Positions 39,884-51,489 are shown, numbered from the stretch's first letter. The stretch: DNA of 64,000 nt from Shewanella phaeophyticola (GCF_025398315.1 NZ_JAODOQ010000001.1:1736001-1800000); one strand, 5' to 3'. Translations and numbers: made by a program. The notes: generated from the letters alone by a model not told the origin.

Positions 39884-41062
39884 TTAACCCTGCGAAATTG
39901 AATGAGCGTCTGCGGTGGCGGTATCGCCTGATTGTTCAGCTTGGCTATCGACGACAACCATTTGGTTGTTTTTCAATTTATTGAGATTATTAACCACCAC
40001 ATTATCGCCAACGTTAAGGCCTGTTTTGACTACCCATCCGTTACCCACTTCGCTGCCAAGTTCGACTGATTTTTTGATGATTTTATTGTCTTGGTCGACA
40101 ATAAATACTGATGGAAGGCCTGACTGGCTTCTTACCACTACGGATTGTGGGACAACCAAGTAATCTCGCTGCTCTGGCATTGAAATACTCGCGCGCACGT
40201 ACATGCCTGCTAAAAGACTATTATCAGGATTTGGAATAATGGCTCGTAACGTCACACTGCCCGTTGAGTTATCGGCGCGGGTGTCGGCAAACTCAAGTTT
40301 ACCAGTATGTTGGTAAAGGGTACCGTCTTCTAATGTGATAGTGACAGGGATGGTAGGGTGTGTGCCACGTACGTTAGTGAACTCTTGTCTTAATTTGTAT
40401 AACGACACCGAAGATTGTTGCATGTCGACGTAGACATTATTGGTTTGAATAATGGTGGTTAAATAATTTGATTGGCCAGAAGTGAGCAATGAACCTTCTG
40501 ATACTTGTGAAAACCCGGCATAGCCAGAAATAGGTGCCTTTATTTGTGTGTAAGACAATTCAATGTTGGCGTAGTCTAATTCTGCTTGGCGAATGGCGAC
40601 TTCAGCTTGTGCTTGTAGGTAGTTTGACTCTGCATCGTCAAGCAGCTCCTGGCTGGTTAGGCTTTTCTTCATTAATGCCTGATAACGTAAATAGGCTTTT
40701 TTAGTACTTTGTTCACTGGCTAAGGCTTTTTTCAACTCAGCTTGTGCGCTATTTACCGTTGACTGATAAGTGGTTGGATCAATTTGAAACAACACATCGC
40801 CTTCGTTTACGTAGCTACCTTGTTTATATAATCGACTTTTTACTATGCCGGTGATTTGAGGTCTTACTTCGGCTTCGTTAAAGGCGGTAATTCTGCCTGG
40901 AAGTTCAGTATTTAATCGTAAACTAGTGTGAGACAGGGATAGGGTATCGACGTGTATATCTTGCGCTGGGCGGATATCTGATTGCGTTTGATCTGAGCAG
41001 GCTGATATTGCGAAAGTGACGAGTAATAATAAAGACAGTTTACTAACATTGAGCTTAAGCAT
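39884..41062 (-). CDS. RND pump periplasmic adaptor lipoprotein (AcrA type)
   Basis: The protein has 392 residues. A lipoprotein signal with ISAC (Cys near residue 22) precedes a lipoyl half (EVRPQITGIVKSRLYKQGSY, VNEGDVLFQIDP), a coiled-coil hairpin of about 70 residues, the second lipoyl half (TQIKAPISGYAGFSQVSEGS) and the beta-barrel region ending PQSVVVRSQSGLPSVFIVD. It couples the RND transporter to an outer membrane channel, which could be supplied by the factor at 14310 or one outside the window. It is the first gene of this pump operon. Confidence 0.93.
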   Translation of the reverse strand: MLKLNVSKLSLLLLVTFAISACSDQTQSDIRPAQDIHVDTLSLSHTSLRLNTELPGRITAFNEAEVRPQITGIVKSRLYKQGSYVNEGDVLFQIDPTTYQSTVNSAQAELKKALASEQSTKKAYLRYQALMKKSLTSQELLDDAESNYLQAQAEVAIRQAELDYANIELSYTQIKAPISGYAGFSQVSEGSLLTSGQSNYLTTIIQTNNVYVDMQQSSVSLYKLRQEFTNVRGTHPTIPVTITLEDGTLYQHTGKLEFADTRADNSTGSVTLRAIIPNPDNSLLAGMYVRASISMPEQRDYLVVPQSVVVRSQSGLPSVFIVDQDNKIIKKSVELGSEVGNGWVVKTGLNVGDNVVVNNLNKLKNNQMVVVDSQAEQSGDTATADAHSISQG

Positions 41063-41143
41063 AATGAGACCTAGGTTTAAACAGTTGACACTAATTTAAC
41101 ACCAGGCAGGTTAAGGCGGGGTTAATGCTTTTTTGATGAAAAT

Positions 41144-41172
41144 AAAAAAGGTCTCCGTAATGAAGACCTTTT
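41144..41172 (-). terminator. Terminator of the hydroxyacid dehydrogenase gene
   Basis: AAAAGGTCT (41146-41154) and AGACCTTTT (41164-41172) form a 9-bp stem; reading minus, the 3' arm continues into TTTTTTATT. It lies 44 nt after the stop at 41216. Confidence 0.8.
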
Positions 41173-41215
41173 AAATGTTGCATCTATTAAGCCCTTATTG
41201 GGCAATGCGATAGGA

Positions 41216-42094
41216 CTATTTTGCTAGCTTAACAAAGTAATCAAAGATTTCTGGTACGTTGCCGTTACCTAAACCTGAGTCAAATGCAGCTTGTAAATTA
41301 GCAGATGAACCTTCGGCAATTTTAGATTCTGTGCCTAAATCTTCTACCATTTTCAAGAAGTAACCTAAATCTTTATTGGCGTTAGCAATTGAGAAGCCTA
41401 AGTCGCTTACGCCATCTACCGCGTAGTTTTTACAAAACTTCATAAACGGTGAGTTAGATGGACCTGCTGACATGATGTCGAACAGTTGTGCACGGTCAAC
41501 ACCGGCAAGCTCAGCTACAGCAAATGCTTGAGACATGGCACATACAGTGGTCATACCCATAAAGTTATTGATTAACTTAGTGGTGTGGCCAGCGCCTAAT
41601 GCACCTAGGTGGAATACGTTTTCGCCTTGCTCATCAAGCACAGGTTTTACCTTGTTAAAGGTATCGATGTCGCCAGCGGCCATGATGTTTAATAAACCGT
41701 CTTTTGCGTGTGCAGGTGTACGGCCGAGTGGGGCATCGATCATACCTGCGCCTTTAGCGGCAAGGTCGGCACCGATTTTGCGGGTTGATGATGGGATTGA
41801 GGTACCAAAATCAACAAGCACAGCACCTTCTTTAATCCCTGCTAGGATACCGTCGTCGCCATATACCAGTTTTTCAACGACTGCTGATGTGGTGAGACAC
41901 AACATGACAATGTCACTTGCTTCGGCAAGTTCTTTACCTGACGTTACTGCGTTTGCACCACGTGCAACACACTTTGCTACAGCATCTTGGTTGAGGTCCA
42001 TTACATTGAGTTGATAACCTCTTTTTTGTAAGTTCTCAACCATGTTGCCGCCCATAAGGCCAAGGCCGATAAATCCGATGACTGGCTTTGTCAT
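41216..42094 (-). CDS. 3-hydroxyisobutyrate / beta-hydroxyacid dehydrogenase family oxidoreductase
   Basis: The protein has 292 residues. It begins with a Rossmann fold GFIGLGLMGGNMVENLQKRG, then DAPLGRTPAHAKDGLLNIMA and GALGAGHTTKLINNFMGM, which includes the family's catalytic Lys in the GxxxxxK region (HTTKLINN). It would oxidise a small beta-hydroxyacid with NAD(P)+ or reduce the aldehyde (GarR/GlxR or HIBADH type). The substrate cannot be read from sequence. It stands alone between the pump operon and the TonB receptor. Confidence 0.87.
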   Translation of the reverse strand: MTKPVIGFIGLGLMGGNMVENLQKRGYQLNVMDLNQDAVAKCVARGANAVTSGKELAEASDIVMLCLTTSAVVEKLVYGDDGILAGIKEGAVLVDFGTSIPSSTRKIGADLAAKGAGMIDAPLGRTPAHAKDGLLNIMAAGDIDTFNKVKPVLDEQGENVFHLGALGAGHTTKLINNFMGMTTVCAMSQAFAVAELAGVDRAQLFDIMSAGPSNSPFMKFCKNYAVDGVSDLGFSIANANKDLGYFLKMVEDLGTESKIAEGSSANLQAAFDSGLGNGNVPEIFDYFVKLAK

Positions 42095-42580
42095 ATCTAA
42101 CTCCTACATATATTGGTTTTGCTTAACTGAGTGTTGTAAATTGCTGTGCCTTTAAAAGGCGTGCTATGCGAGTTGTGTTGGCATAGGGCGCAGGTATCGC
42201 AATTTGTTATTTTGAATTATTTGAACCCGTAAAATGGCAGGATTATCGACCTGCTTACCAAGCTGTCTTACAAAATGGTAATAGACCTTGGTTGTGTTGT
42301 CAAACAATTACTGCTGGTTGGACTGACAAACTTAATAGGGCAGTATATTTGTTTGTTTTGCATACTTGTTACTGAAATATTATGGGTATGGCAACAAGGT
42401 TAAGGCGTTATCATTTATGGATTTTATGATTCATTAACGTTCAATTACTGGATTAATTCTTGGTGTGTTGTCTGTTTGTTTTTGAGCTTAAAGTGTCATA
42501 ACAAGATTGCAGCGTAATAACACCAAAGGGTTTAATCAAAAGAGCCTATCAAGTTGATAGGCTCTTTATGTTGTTGGCTA
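42095..42580. other. Intergenic region upstream of the dehydrogenase
   Basis: The gap is 486 nt. Apart from the TonB receptor terminator at 42538-42567 and a presumed promoter for the dehydrogenase close to 42100-42200, I see no gene, repeat or RNA. Confidence 0.4.
42538..42567 (-). terminator. Terminator of the TonB receptor gene
   Basis: AAAGAGCCTATCA and TGATAGGCTCTTT form a 13-bp stem with a short loop. Reading minus, it is followed by TGATTAAAC, so the T-tail is contributed mainly by the stem end. It lies 14 nt after the stop at 42581. Confidence 0.85.
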
Positions 42581-45563
42581 TTAGAATTTAGCTCGAACGC
42601 CTAGTGTGTAACGTTGGTCAGCTTCGCTGTAAGCCCATACTGAACCAAGCTCTGTGGTGTATTCAATTGGCTCACCTGTTAAGTTTACTGCGTTGGCAAC
42701 AACGGTAAAGTGCTCGTTGATGTCGTAACTAACAGAGAAGTCAAACTGGCCACGTGCTTCACGGTAACTATTACCTACAGTAGGGTCGTAGTTGTCAGCT
42801 GTTGGATCATTTTGGTTAAATACGTTGTAACCTAATGCACCTACAGTTTGTACACGTTTAGTGCTTTGGTCATCTAAATAACGGTCACGCCAATTGTATG
42901 CAAGGCGTAGCTGTAAATCTTCGCCTTCCCAGTAAATCTGCGTGTTTGCTGTATGTTTTGAGATATTAAGCAATTGGTTTCCGTCTGGTTGCTCACTGTC
43001 TGCAAACGTATAGTTAGCATTAACACCTAACCCTGACCAGATACCTGGTAAGAAATCAAGCTGTTGCTGGTAACCTAGCTCTAAACCACGTACTTCACCA
43101 CTACCGCCGTTAACGTCAGTTTCAATGACAATACCTGTGCGGCCTGCTGCTTTTTCAGCATCAACATAGGCTAAGCCCTGGTCTTGAGTTGCATTGATGA
43201 TGTCGCCTTGGCTTTCACCTGCGGTGTTAAGCAAACAGATGTTGTTCCACTGTGTGGTGTTTTGGCCAGAGATAGTGCTTGAGTCGGCTAAACAGCTACT
43301 GTCTGTTTGAGTGAACGATTTAACATCTTTGTAGAATAGTGCTGCAGATAAGATACCGCCGTCACCAAAGTAGTGTTCTACTGATAAGTCATATTGCGTT
43401 ACACGGTAAGGATCTAATTGGTACGAACCTTGAGTACCGGTTACTAACGAGTTATCGATAGACAGTGCAGGGCTTAATTCACCAAAGTCAGCACGACGCA
43501 TGACTTTTGCCGCCGCAAAGCGTATTAAGGTTTCTTGTGACAAGCTATAGGTCACGTTTAAACTTGGTAAAAAGTCTGAATAATCATTTTTACCGGTATC
43601 AAGTACTTTGTTTCCGTTGGCATCAACTGATTCTACAATGCTTGATTCCAGTTCAGTTTGAATATAACGACCACCCACAACCGCTGAGATGTCTTCAAAG
43701 TCTAAATGGAATTGTGCGTAGATTGCGCTGGTTTTTTCATTAATCGTTTTATAAGCACCTGTGTCTTCTACCATGTTGTCGGCTAATGAGCCGTCCATAG
43801 CGTAAGAGGTACCTGCTAACATTTGTTGAACTAATGCATAGGTTGCTTCAGCATCTTGTAGTTTTTCAGCATCGTAAACATTGTAGGTGAGTAAGTCATT
43901 TTGACCGGCAATGCCTGTTTGGTCGAAAGAGTTGTCCATGTTAATGGTTTTAAAGCTGTCAGCGATAATGGCGTTATCAATCCAAGTAGGGCTGTATAAA
44001 CCATCTTCGTTGGTGGCTCTTTTATATGAATCTTTTAAGGTGTTACCGTTTGGCTTAAGGTCAAAGCGGTTTGCTGTGTAGTCTCGGTCGGTAAAGCGGA
44101 CACCTGCTTTAACTGCTGTGACAAAATCAACACCAATATCATTAACTTTAAGGTCAAAACGTAACGCTTGTTCTTCGTTGTCTGTATCTAGCGTTTTGTG
44201 GTAAAACTCACGGAAAACAAGGTTGTCTGGGTTGGTAAGCATGCCGGTGTCAGCAAACACATATGACGGAATACCACTACCACTGGTTGAGCTACCGGTA
44301 CTGGTGTGAGTCACTAAATCTAATGTTGGCTCTGTACGTTCAATTGGACGTAAGTTAAATTCTGAAGCTGTTTGGCGCTCTTCTGATTTTGAAATCGAAT
44401 ATTCACCAGACAATTCAAAATTGTCGTTAATTATCCACTCAGCACCAATGGCATGAGAGGTTGTTTCACTGGTGGTAAAATCACTCCAGGTTTTTGGAAT
44501 GGTTAATACGCCAGTTAAATCATAATTATGCAGCTGACCATTACTGTCATAATAAGAGTCGCTACGTGGTGATACAGAGCCACCGACGTCAAGAATAGAG
44601 TAGGCTGCTTGGCCACCATCTAATTCTGTCGCGTTCATATCAAGATAAACGTTAAGGTCTTCGTTTGCTGGTGCCCACTGTAATGATATGCCGTAAGCGG
44701 TACGTTCACGTTCTTCGGTTTTTTGTTCAACAGTGCTTTCTGTACGGCGTAAGTATTTACCGTTAGAGCCGCCAGAGACATCGACCGTGCCGTCACCATC
44801 AATATCAATGTCGTCTTCTAAAGTGACTTTGTTAAAGAATTCATCACGACGTAATTCGCGATCTAGGTATGAAAAGTTAACCGATGCACCAAAGGTACCA
44901 TTGTCGCCTAAGTCCCAGTTATCACCCATTGCAGCAGTGAAGTTAGGTGCTACGTTTTCTGTTTTGTCGGCATATTCGCCGTCAAGTGTGATGGCAATAA
45001 GCGGTTCTGAAAGTTCAAGTGGACGTACAGTTTGCATATTAACTGTACCGCCAAGTGCACCTTCTATCATTTCTGGTGTAGGCGACTTAATAACTTCAAC
45101 TGTTTTTAAGAAGCTTGAAGGGAAGTCATCTAGGCTAATACCGCCACGACCAGGGTACAGCAGTTGAGCGGCCATTAAGTAATATTAAGTTTTCAGATAC
45201 ACCACGAATGGTCACCGATTCGCCGACACCAAAGTCAGATGCGATTGACACACCGGTAATACGTTGAAGTGCTTCTGCAATGTTGTTATCTGGTAATTTA
45301 CCAATATCTTCTGCAACGATAGCATCAACAATACGGGCATCAGTACGTTTAAGTAAATTGGCTGCTTTTAAGCTACCAAAGATACCGCGTACCGCAATGA
45401 CTTCGATTTCGCTTGTGTCTACTTCTTCTACTGTTTGTTCTTCATCTGCAGCAAATGCGCCAGGCATAGTTAACACTGCCGTTAACGTTGCACCAAAAAT
45501 GGTAATGTTGGTCGCTTTAAATTTAGAGTTGCTAAACAATGCACTTATTTTATTAAGCTTCAT
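42581..45563 (-). CDS. TonB-dependent outer membrane receptor (frameshifted)
   Basis: The corrected chain is about 994 residues. I take the ATG at 45563, with a G-rich ribosome site (TTGGGGGGAATT) immediately upstream. After a signal peptide ending in GAFA, a plug domain follows: EVIAVRGIFGSLKAANLLKR, EDIGKLPDNNIAEALQRITG, ESVTIRGVSENL, then GGISLDDFPSSFLKTVEVIK. A large beta-barrel ends in DQRYTLGVRAKF with a terminal Phe. The frame breaks at the GGG at 45153-45155, where one base seems extra (restoring TAVPGRGG). The substrate is unknown; the length and plug are of the carbohydrate or oligopeptide uptake type seen in marine gammaproteobacteria. A paired operator-like repeat lies upstream. 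Confidence 0.92.
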
Positions 45564-45586
45564 AATTCCCCCCAAAGAATATGGTT

Positions 45587-45702
45587 TTGGTATGACAATC
45601 CGGTCTACCAATTGTTGTTGTTTTATTCAACAGTAACATTTATATAACACGATGTTGGTGAATGCAATCTATATTACCAAATTATTAACATTGTCATACC
45701 AA
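45587..45702 (-). promoter_or_regulatory. Predicted promoter flanked by inverted 13-bp operator-like sites
   Basis: The plus strand carries TTGGTATGACAAT at 45587-45599 and its exact reverse complement ATTGTCATACCAA at 45690-45702. Between them, reading minus, lies a good sigma70-type promoter: TTGCAT (45662-45667), a 17-nt spacer and TATAAA (45639-45644). The proximal site overlaps the leader of the TonB receptor. This arrangement suggests a repressor that binds both sites and loops the DNA. The regulator is not identified. Confidence 0.55.
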
Positions 45703-46154
45703 GGTCTATGTTGTGGTCATTTGTGCTATGAGGCGCTACCTCGAGGGTTTGCCGCTTAATTTAGCACTAAATAGGTAGGTATTTATCGGTAATCAAAAAA
45801 CACAATTCCAAATCTCATTAACGAATTACCAACATTTGTTCGTTTTAAGAGGATTGCCCTGGTAAATGGTTTGGTTAACCGCGTTTAAATTATTGGTATT
45901 ACCTTTGGTGAGTTTAACTGCTACAAAGCATTTGCGGCGCGCAATAAACACTGTGTAAATTGATGTTTGTTTTAATCACAGTGACTCAAGGTGGATTGAT
46001 AACATTTAAGGGACGATAAATGTGTATGATTTGCAGGCTATTTAGGTAATGTGTATGCACTTTTATTTGTGTGGAATATAATGAAATAAGGGCTAGCTCG
46101 AGCAGGCTTTGTGGAGATAGGGTCGCATTAGTTACAACAACGACAAGCTTCGGC
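45703..46154. other. Intergenic region behind the TonB promoter
   Basis: The region is 452 nt, A+T-rich, and lies between the TonB receptor control region and the end of the GST gene. No convincing ORF, terminator or RNA was seen. Confidence 0.4.
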
Positions 46155-46840
46155 TTATTGGCCGTGACCAAATATATAGTCTTGTTTAGTTTCTAGCCAT
46201 AATGGATATTGCGCCATGACCTTAGTGAACATTTTGCTTTGTAAGTAGTGGTTAAGCCATTGGCGTAACTTTGGGTAGGGCGCTTGCAGATACCATTGAC
46301 GTTCAACTCGAGCAAACTGACGGATAAACGGCATTAAGGCTAAATCGGCTAGGCTAGGGTGGTTTGATATTAAATATTGATGTTGTATTAATCGTAATTC
46401 GAGCTTGCTTATATATTGCTCGCAAGCTTGTCTATCGGTAGTGAGTGTGGGTTCATGATAGCGTTTGGCACAGCGGTATCGCTCAAGCAACCCTTTAAAT
46501 TCTGTATCAAACTGAGTGATCATCGCTAGCATTTCGGGTAATGCGTTAGCTGATTGGCTGTGAAGATAGTTATTGGGGTCAGTTTGAGAAAAGGCCACTG
46601 CATAATGCTGAGGCTTTCATCAATAACATCACTTTGGCCAGTCGCTGTGTTGGCTTTGAGCACTAATACCGGCACGGTGGCTTTGGGTGATGCGGCAAGT
46701 AATTCTGCGGGTTTATTGCTTAATACTAGGTCACGTATATGCACTTGTTGGCCTGATGCGTAAATTGCCAACCTTGCGCGCATTGCATAAGGGCAGTTTC
46801 GTAATGAGTAGAGCACAGGTAATGTCATTGGCAGTGTCAT
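46155..46840 (-). CDS. Glutathione S-transferase-like protein (frameshifted)
   Basis: The corrected chain is about 228 residues. The N-terminal thioredoxin-like domain begins LPVLYSLRNCPYAMRARLAI, where CPYAMR is the glutaredoxin/GST-type site, and continues SPKATVPVLVLK with the cis-Pro. The C-terminal helical domain follows (AFSQTDPNNYLHSQS ... ISNHPSLADLALMPFIRQFA). The frame breaks at the CC at 46595-46596; adding one base gives IMQWAFSQTDP. A GSH-dependent role is inferred from the fold. Confidence 0.85.
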
Positions 46841-46927
46841 GATGTGTTCTCTTTTTGCTGTCGTTAAAGCTGTTATTACGATGTTCGCACTGGTATTGGG
46901 TTAATTTGCACAGACTAAATCAAAGCT

Positions 46928-47280
46928 TTACACCAATACCTGGCGTGTGTTAGCAATATAATGATGGATTTGCTGTTCTGTTTTGGTGTCGATCATTTTG
47001 TCTGGTGCGCGATCTTCAGGGCAGGGCATACGAGGTGTGGTGCCAAACAGTCGGCAAATAAGTGGCCGCTGTTCATAGACTTCGCAACCATTTGGATCTA
47101 AATGCACACAGTTCCATTCAGCTAATGCAGCGTCATGTTCTGCGTCGGATTTAACCGGTAGCCTGGCCATTTCAGCAGATGAGGTGGTGACAGGCTGCAG
47201 CAATCATGGCAACCGGGTTTGCATTCAAAAGAGGGAATACGCTCTCGGAGTAGATCGACTATTTCTATGTCATTATTCAT
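46928..47280 (-). CDS. YkgJ-type cysteine cluster protein (frameshifted)
   Basis: The corrected chain is about 117 residues. An ATG at 47280 opens MNNDIEIVDLLRERIPSFEC, KPGCHDCC; after a one-base break near 47191-47200 it continues PVTTSSAEMARLP, then HLDPNGCEVYEQRPLICRLF and RMPCPEDRAP. The spaced cysteines (CxxxCxxCC ... GC ... RPxxCR) match the CxxCxxCC family (DUF/YkgJ) of probable zinc or Fe-S binding proteins. The biochemical role is unknown. Confidence 0.8.
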
Positions 47281-47452
47281 ATCATTACTTCTATTGTATT
47301 AACTATAACGTTTTACTCTTTACGCTGTGATGTTAAGTGGTTGATTATAATTAAATATCATATTAACTCAAACGTATCGCGGTACCCATTGACTCAGCAC
47401 ATTCTTGTTATCGTTACGACTGTGTCAATGGGGCTGCTAAAAGTGGTTGGCT

Positions 47453-49692
47453 TTATAAACCTTGCTGGTATTGCGCATTGGTCGACACTGTCACCAATTG
47501 GTTAAGTTGTACTTTGGCTTCGTTTACGCCTTTGAGCACGTTTTCAAAGTGGTTAACCAATTGCACTTTGTCAATTTCAGCTTTTGAGCCCGAACCAATA
47601 TTGGTTAAGTCGATAAAGAACTCATCAAATAAATGGGATAAGTCTTCAACCGCTTCGATATTTAAAAACTGCTCATGGTTATAAATACTTGGGTAGCCCC
47701 CTTTTTGTTTGTCGACCGCAAAGGAAATGCCTTTGACGTTTGTAATGGTGGTAGCTTTTTCGCATTTGAGCATGCAGCCGTCTTCAATACTGGGTTTATT
47801 ACAACCTACAGTTTGTTGGAAAAAACATTGGCGGCTGGTCATCATTAAAATGGGGTGATAGATGCTGTACAGCAGTTTAAAGTTTTTCGGCCTGGCGATG
47901 TTTCTAATTTGGTTACGGTTAATCTCGTTAGAAATAAACGCACCCGCGCAATTCAACTGCTCTTGCAGTGTCATTAACGCGTATGAGTTGGTGGTGTTTA
48001 AAAACGGCCCGCAATCCATTCGATATCCATTTCAAAGGCTTTAAATGCCACGCCGGTATTATTACTGACAATACGCGCAGGTTTTACTGCTTCTAGCAGT
48101 CGCACAGCTTCTATATAGTCTTTACCAATTAATACGGCTGGAAACCATGGGATTAACCTTGGGTTACGTAAAAAGATGTCGATGTATTTATTATCATTTT
48201 TCTTAAAGCTTTCTGGCAACTTAAAGTAAATATCGGCATCGGTCACATCGCATAAGTTAACGTCTTTTTCATCGCATATTAACAATGATAAGGTTGGTGT
48301 CTCGGTTACTTTTGGGTACTTAATTAACTTAGGTAGCGTAACAGCGGCAATGTATTCTCGTTGTGTAAGTTGCAGTAATAATTGGTTTTTAAGTTGGGTA
48401 AGTTGGCTAAATGGCAGCGTTAAATTGGTATCTAGGTTATCGAAATTAAACGGTTGTAGTTGGTAACCCGCGCTTTTTAAACTCTTAAAGCGTTTTTCAA
48501 TTGCGACTTGATCGATTTGTGACTCAGTTGCTATTGAGAGTGTTGTGTCTGATTCAATGACAAAGTGTTGTTCTGGCGTGGTGACAGTAATCGACAGCGT
48601 CTGTCCTACTTTACCCGCAAATGCGAGGGTTAAAGATGGTTTTGCGATGCTTAAATGGTTAATTTTTTCAGCAACTAATTCAACAATAGCATCTTTAGCG
48701 GTCGATAATGTGTCTTGTGCTTCTTGGATTTGCACCACAGATATCGCATTGCTGACGTCGTTGGCATGTTTAAAACTGTTATCGCGCGGATTGTCGATAA
48801 ACATGTCTTTGGTGAGATTACCTTTCAAAAATGAGTTGGTAAAATCGCGGTTAAACACTTTATATAGGTTTGAGTCGTCAGCCAATAGCCTGCCAGTGTC
48901 GACAAACTGATCAATTTGCTTGCGCCAAGTGTCTACCACAGTGTGTACGTATTGCGCGCCTTTAATTCGACCTTCAATTTTTAATGAATCAACCCCTGCA
49001 TCCACTAACTCTGGTAAATCAAAATAGGCGGAATTGTCTTTCAAGTTGAGCGGAAACTTATTACCTGCTGCGGTGATTTCATATTCGTCGCGACACGCTT
49101 GGCTACAGCGACCGCGGTTACCTGAGTTGCCGACACTCACTGAGCTTGAATAACATTGACCAGAGAAAGCAATACATAAGGCGCCGTGCACAAATACTTC
49201 AGTGAGAACACCGTGATCGTGTGCCAGGCTCGTTAAGCTTTTAATTTCGCCGAGGTTTAACTCGCGCGATAAGTTGACTCGTGTGGCGCCAATTTTGGCC
49301 AAGAAACCAATTTGACCTTCATTATGTGTCGTTAACTGGGTTGAGGCGTGAATGGCTAATGATGGGAAATGTTTGCTGACTAGGTTAAATAACCCTAAAT
49401 CTTGTACTATGATGCCGTCGATGCCGGTATTAACCAGTTGGTTAAGAAGCTTAACTAACGTAGGAACTTCGTTTTCCAGAATAACAATATTCATGGTTAA
49501 GAAGACTTCACATTGGTATTGGTGGGCTAGGGCGATCACTCCGATTAAGTCATCGAACGACAAGTTAGCCGCTCGGTTACGGGCGTTGAAGGTATCTAGG
49601 CCACAATATACCGCGTTGGCGCCGGCTATGATTGCTGCTTTGATTGCATCGACGTCTCCACCGGGTGCCAGTAATTCGATTTTTCTCTTCAT
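47453..49692 (-). CDS. U32-family peptidase-like protein (frameshifted)
   Basis: The corrected chain is about 745 residues. The N-terminus MKRKIELLAPGGDVDAIKAA and the block HGALCIAFSGQCYSSSVSVG, followed by NRGRCSQACR, are the U32 signature. After a break at the CCC at 48008-48010 (a missing base restores WIAGPFLNTTNSYAL), the C-terminal part has SRQCFFQQTVGCNKPSIEDG and CMLKCEKAT, cysteines that would ligate an iron-sulfur cluster. It resembles RlhA (23S rRNA hydroxylation) and related ribosomal or ubiquinone-hydroxylation U32 proteins more than true proteases. The exact target is uncertain. Confidence 0.83.
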
Positions 49693-49789
49693 GATAAATT
49701 CGCTTTGTTAGTCCGTTAATATGAGTGAAATAAGTGGATGTAACATCTTTATGCTGTTGCTAAACCGTCAAGCTGAAACGGCCTAAAAG

Positions 49790-49834
49790 TAAAAGGCCTC
49801 TATTGTGGCTTAAGTTCGCCATCAATAAAGGCCT
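49790..49834 (-). terminator. Terminator of the ybiT gene
   Basis: AGGCCTCTATTG (49794-49805) pairs with CAATAAAGGCCT (49823-49834) with one mismatch, and an inner TGGC/GCCA extends the stem. Reading minus, the hairpin leads into TTTACTTTTA. It lies 53 nt after the stop at 49887. Confidence 0.75.
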
Positions 49835-49886
49835 ATATTACATCGCTAACTGCGATGAACCGCAAGCTTATTAGCCGTTGTTAATG

Positions 49887-51489
49887 TTATTGCTTGCTTT
49901 CGACTTCAGCTTGGCTTGCAAGATATTCATCGAAAGTACCTTGGAAGTTTATCAGCTTTTTGTCTTTAACATCAATGATTCGCGTTGCAAGTGATGATAC
50001 AAATTCACGGTCGTGACTCACAAATATTAAAGTGCCTTCAAATAATTTCAAGGCTTGATTTAATGCTTCAATCGCTTCCATGTCCATGTGGTTAGTAGGT
50101 TCATCCATTACCAACACGTTAATGTCCATCATCATTAACTTACCGAATAACAGGCGGTTTTTCTCACCACCTGAACAGTTACGCACTTTTTTGTTGGCGT
50201 CATCTTCGGTAAATAATAACCGGCCTAACATGCCACGAACCATTAAATCATTGTGTTTTGGGGTACGCCACAGTGACATCCAATCAAATAATGTCATGTC
50301 ATTATCAAAGTCTGCACTGCTATCTTGCGGGCAATAACCAATGGCGGCATTTTCTGACCATTTGACACGGCCGTGATTATGTAGAAGTTCGTTAACTAAA
50401 CAACGTAATAGGGTAGTTTTACCCACGCCGTTTTCACCGATAATCGCCAATTTAGAACCCGCTTCTAAGATGAGGTCGCCGTGTTCAAATAAGACTTCAT
50501 CAAAGCCATGGCCTAACTCTTCAAGTACTAGCGCCTGGCGATGTAACTTTTTCGATTCGGTAAAGCGAATTGATGGGGTAATACGGCTAGATGATTTAAC
50601 GTCATCAAGCTTAATTTTATCCATTTTTTTGGCGCGTGAACTGGCTTGTTTGGCTTTAGAGGCATTGGCACCAAAGCGGTTAACGAAGTCTTGTAGTTCG
50701 TCAATTTCTGCACTTTTCTTGGCGTTACCTGCTAATAACTGCTCACGAATAAGGCTTGATTGCTCGAGAAAGTACTCGTAATTACCTGGGTAAATGCGTA
50801 ATTCGCCGTAGTCAATGTCAGCCATGTGAGTACACACAGAGTTCAAGAAGTGTCTGTCGTGCGAAATGATGATCATGGTGCACTTACGCTTGTTAAGCTC
50901 TTCTGCTAACCAACTAATGGTATGAATGTCTAAGTTGTTGGTGGGTTCGTCGAGTAACAAAATGTCAGGGTTGGCGAATAAGGCTTGTGCTAATAACACA
51001 CGCAATTTCCAACCTGGTGCAACTTGTTGCATTAAACCGAAGTGAAATGACTCTTCTATACCAGCCTCTAATAGAATTTCACCAGCACGACTTTCTGCTG
51101 TGTAACCGTCCATTTCAGCAAATTCGCTTTCAAGATCGCCAACACGCATGCCGTCTTCATCGGTCATTTCGGCTTTGCTATAAATGAAATCACGCTCTTG
51201 TTTGACTTTCCATAACGCAACGTCACCCATGATCACGGCATCAACTACGCTGTATTTTTCAAAGGCAAACTGGTCTTGGCTTAACGTGCCAACTTTTAAA
51301 CCTGGTGTTATGGATACGTTGCCTGAGGTTGGGGCTAACGCGCCACTGAGAATTTTCATGAATGTAGATTTACCACAACCATTTGCGCCAATTAAGCCGT
51401 AACGATTGCCATGGCCAAATTGCGCCGAAATGTTTTCAAACAACGGCTCATGTGCCAAACTGCATAGTAATATTAGCGGTAGAAATCAA
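49887..51489 (-). CDS. ybiT: ABC-F ATPase YbiT (frameshift near the start)
   Basis: This is a duplicated-ATPase ABC-F protein that binds the ribosome and has no membrane domain. It contains Walker [10 protein letters not shown] and GENGVGKTT, both signature/Walker B pairs ([17 protein letters not shown] and [17 protein letters not shown]) and the linker [20 protein letters not shown]. This is the YbiT pattern. The expected N-terminus [11 protein letters not shown] lies upstream in another frame; a one-base break near 51455 joins it to [12 protein letters not shown]. With a TTG start at 51489 and GGAAAC upstream, the length is about 533 residues (E. coli YbiT 530). It is monocistronic. Confidence 0.92.
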
